Shown here piece after piece: positions 63,640 through 64,000 of a DNA stretch of 64,000 nt. Both the position numbers and the translations under genes were made by a program. This DNA is from Amnibacterium kyonggiense (GTDB lineage Bacteria; Actinomycetota; Actinomycetes; Actinomycetales; Microbacteriaceae), in contig NZ_SOAM01000004.1 in assembly GCF_004364555.1 (NCBI RefSeq), positions 1-64,000 of the forward strand, given 5' to 3'. The notes beneath the pieces were generated by a model. The model saw only the letters and a list, made by a program, of their open reading frames with translations, made no database searches and was not told the origin of the DNA. The number at the start of each line of letters is the position of its first letter. Position 1 is the stretch's first letter.

Positions 63640-64000
63640 ATGGAATCAGGAGCACTTGGCGACGCCTTGCCCGACGGCAGGTTGAGCTCGCGCACGAGCG
63701 CCTTCGGAGCGTCCGCGTTCGCGACGCCCGACCTCGTCGCGCCGGTGCAGCGCATCGGCTGGCGCACCGGGTACCGCCTCGCGCTCGCGGTCACGGACCT
63801 CGCCGCCATCGCCGTGGCGATCCTCTTCGCGCAGTCGGTCCGCTTCGACCAGGCCCCCTGGCACATCCTCCGCACCCTCGACGGCTACACGGCGATCGGC
63901 GTCGCGCTCGGTCTCGTCTGGATGGCGATGCTCGCCGCGAACCGGTCCCGCGAGATCCGCATCCTCGGCGCCGGCACCAGCGAGTACCAGCGCGTCGCGA
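63640..64000 (+). CDS. WbaP-like polyprenyl sugar transferase, N-terminal part
   Basis: ATG 63640, open to the end of the window (120 residues). It has two membrane helices (residues about 45-68 and 82-100), then the cytoplasmic SREIRILGAGTSEYQRV opening of the exopolysaccharide polyprenyl glycosylphosphotransferase family. These enzymes put the first sugar phosphate on undecaprenyl phosphate to start polymer synthesis. The catalytic domain lies beyond the window. Ribosome site AGAGGA. Confidence 0.8.
   Translation, partial: MESGALGDALPDGRLSSRTSAFGASAFATPDLVAPVQRIGWRTGYRLALAVTDLAAIAVAILFAQSVRFDQAPWHILRTLDGYTAIGVALGLVWMAMLAANRSREIRILGAGTSEYQRVA

Overview
The window is high-GC DNA (about 70% by eye) from an actinobacterium. 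GTG starts are common, neighbouring genes often overlap by 4 bases (ATGA or GTGA), and the core gene order is that of Actinobacteria: Rv3235-like, secA, hpf, comF, lpqB, mtrB, mtrA, then ahcY, DUF3499, DUF1025 metallopeptidase and whiB2, as around Rv3235-Rv3260c of Mycobacterium tuberculosis. Family content (DUF5719, RDD, DUF4129/DUF4350/MoxR/DUF58, CUT1 transporters without an ATPase, class F sortase) fits Microbacteriaceae. The genus cannot be fixed from the sequence alone.

1-5000 is accessory: a cut-off gene, a CxxC/helix-turn-helix protein of phage-terminase style, a DUF4145 protein and several small unrecognised genes, bounded by three related short direct-repeat sites. 5100-17500 holds the Rv3235 homologue, SecA, a three-gene sugar ABC importer, and the hpf-comF-lpqB-mtrB-mtrA block. 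17700-27000 is a membrane/MoxR/DUF58/SpoIIM/RDD module, interrupted first by two tandem palindromes and then by three accessory genes (23299-25077). 27050-28485 has two poorly known genes.

28560-40353 is an eight-gene minus-strand polysaccharide operon, almost every junction a 4-base overlap: GT2, GT4, a flippase fused to a GT-C-like membrane enzyme, a membrane protein, a protein with two complete GT4 domains in tandem, another GT4, a GH5-like glycosidase and a lipoprotein. The two fusions and the built-in glycosidase make this the most distinctive system in the window.

40880-49100 holds ahcY followed by a LacI-controlled operon (ADP-ribosylglycohydrolase, solute-binding protein, two permeases, PfkB kinase) with two near-identical operators. 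It sits where many actinobacteria carry manA/manB. 49118-58843 has DUF3499, a degenerate metallopeptidase, a DUF4397 protein with a class F sortase, a polyprenol-phosphate mannose synthase, an acyltransferase, DUF5719, a giant GT2 and WhiB2. 59315-64000 carries galE, small genes, SRAP, a DUF559 nuclease-like protein, a HAD-type phosphomannomutase-like protein and the start of a WbaP-like sugar transferase. GalE, the mannosyl donor synthase, the glycosyltransferases and the sugar transferase together point to a strong investment in cell-surface glycans. Long perfect hairpins punctuate many gene ends.
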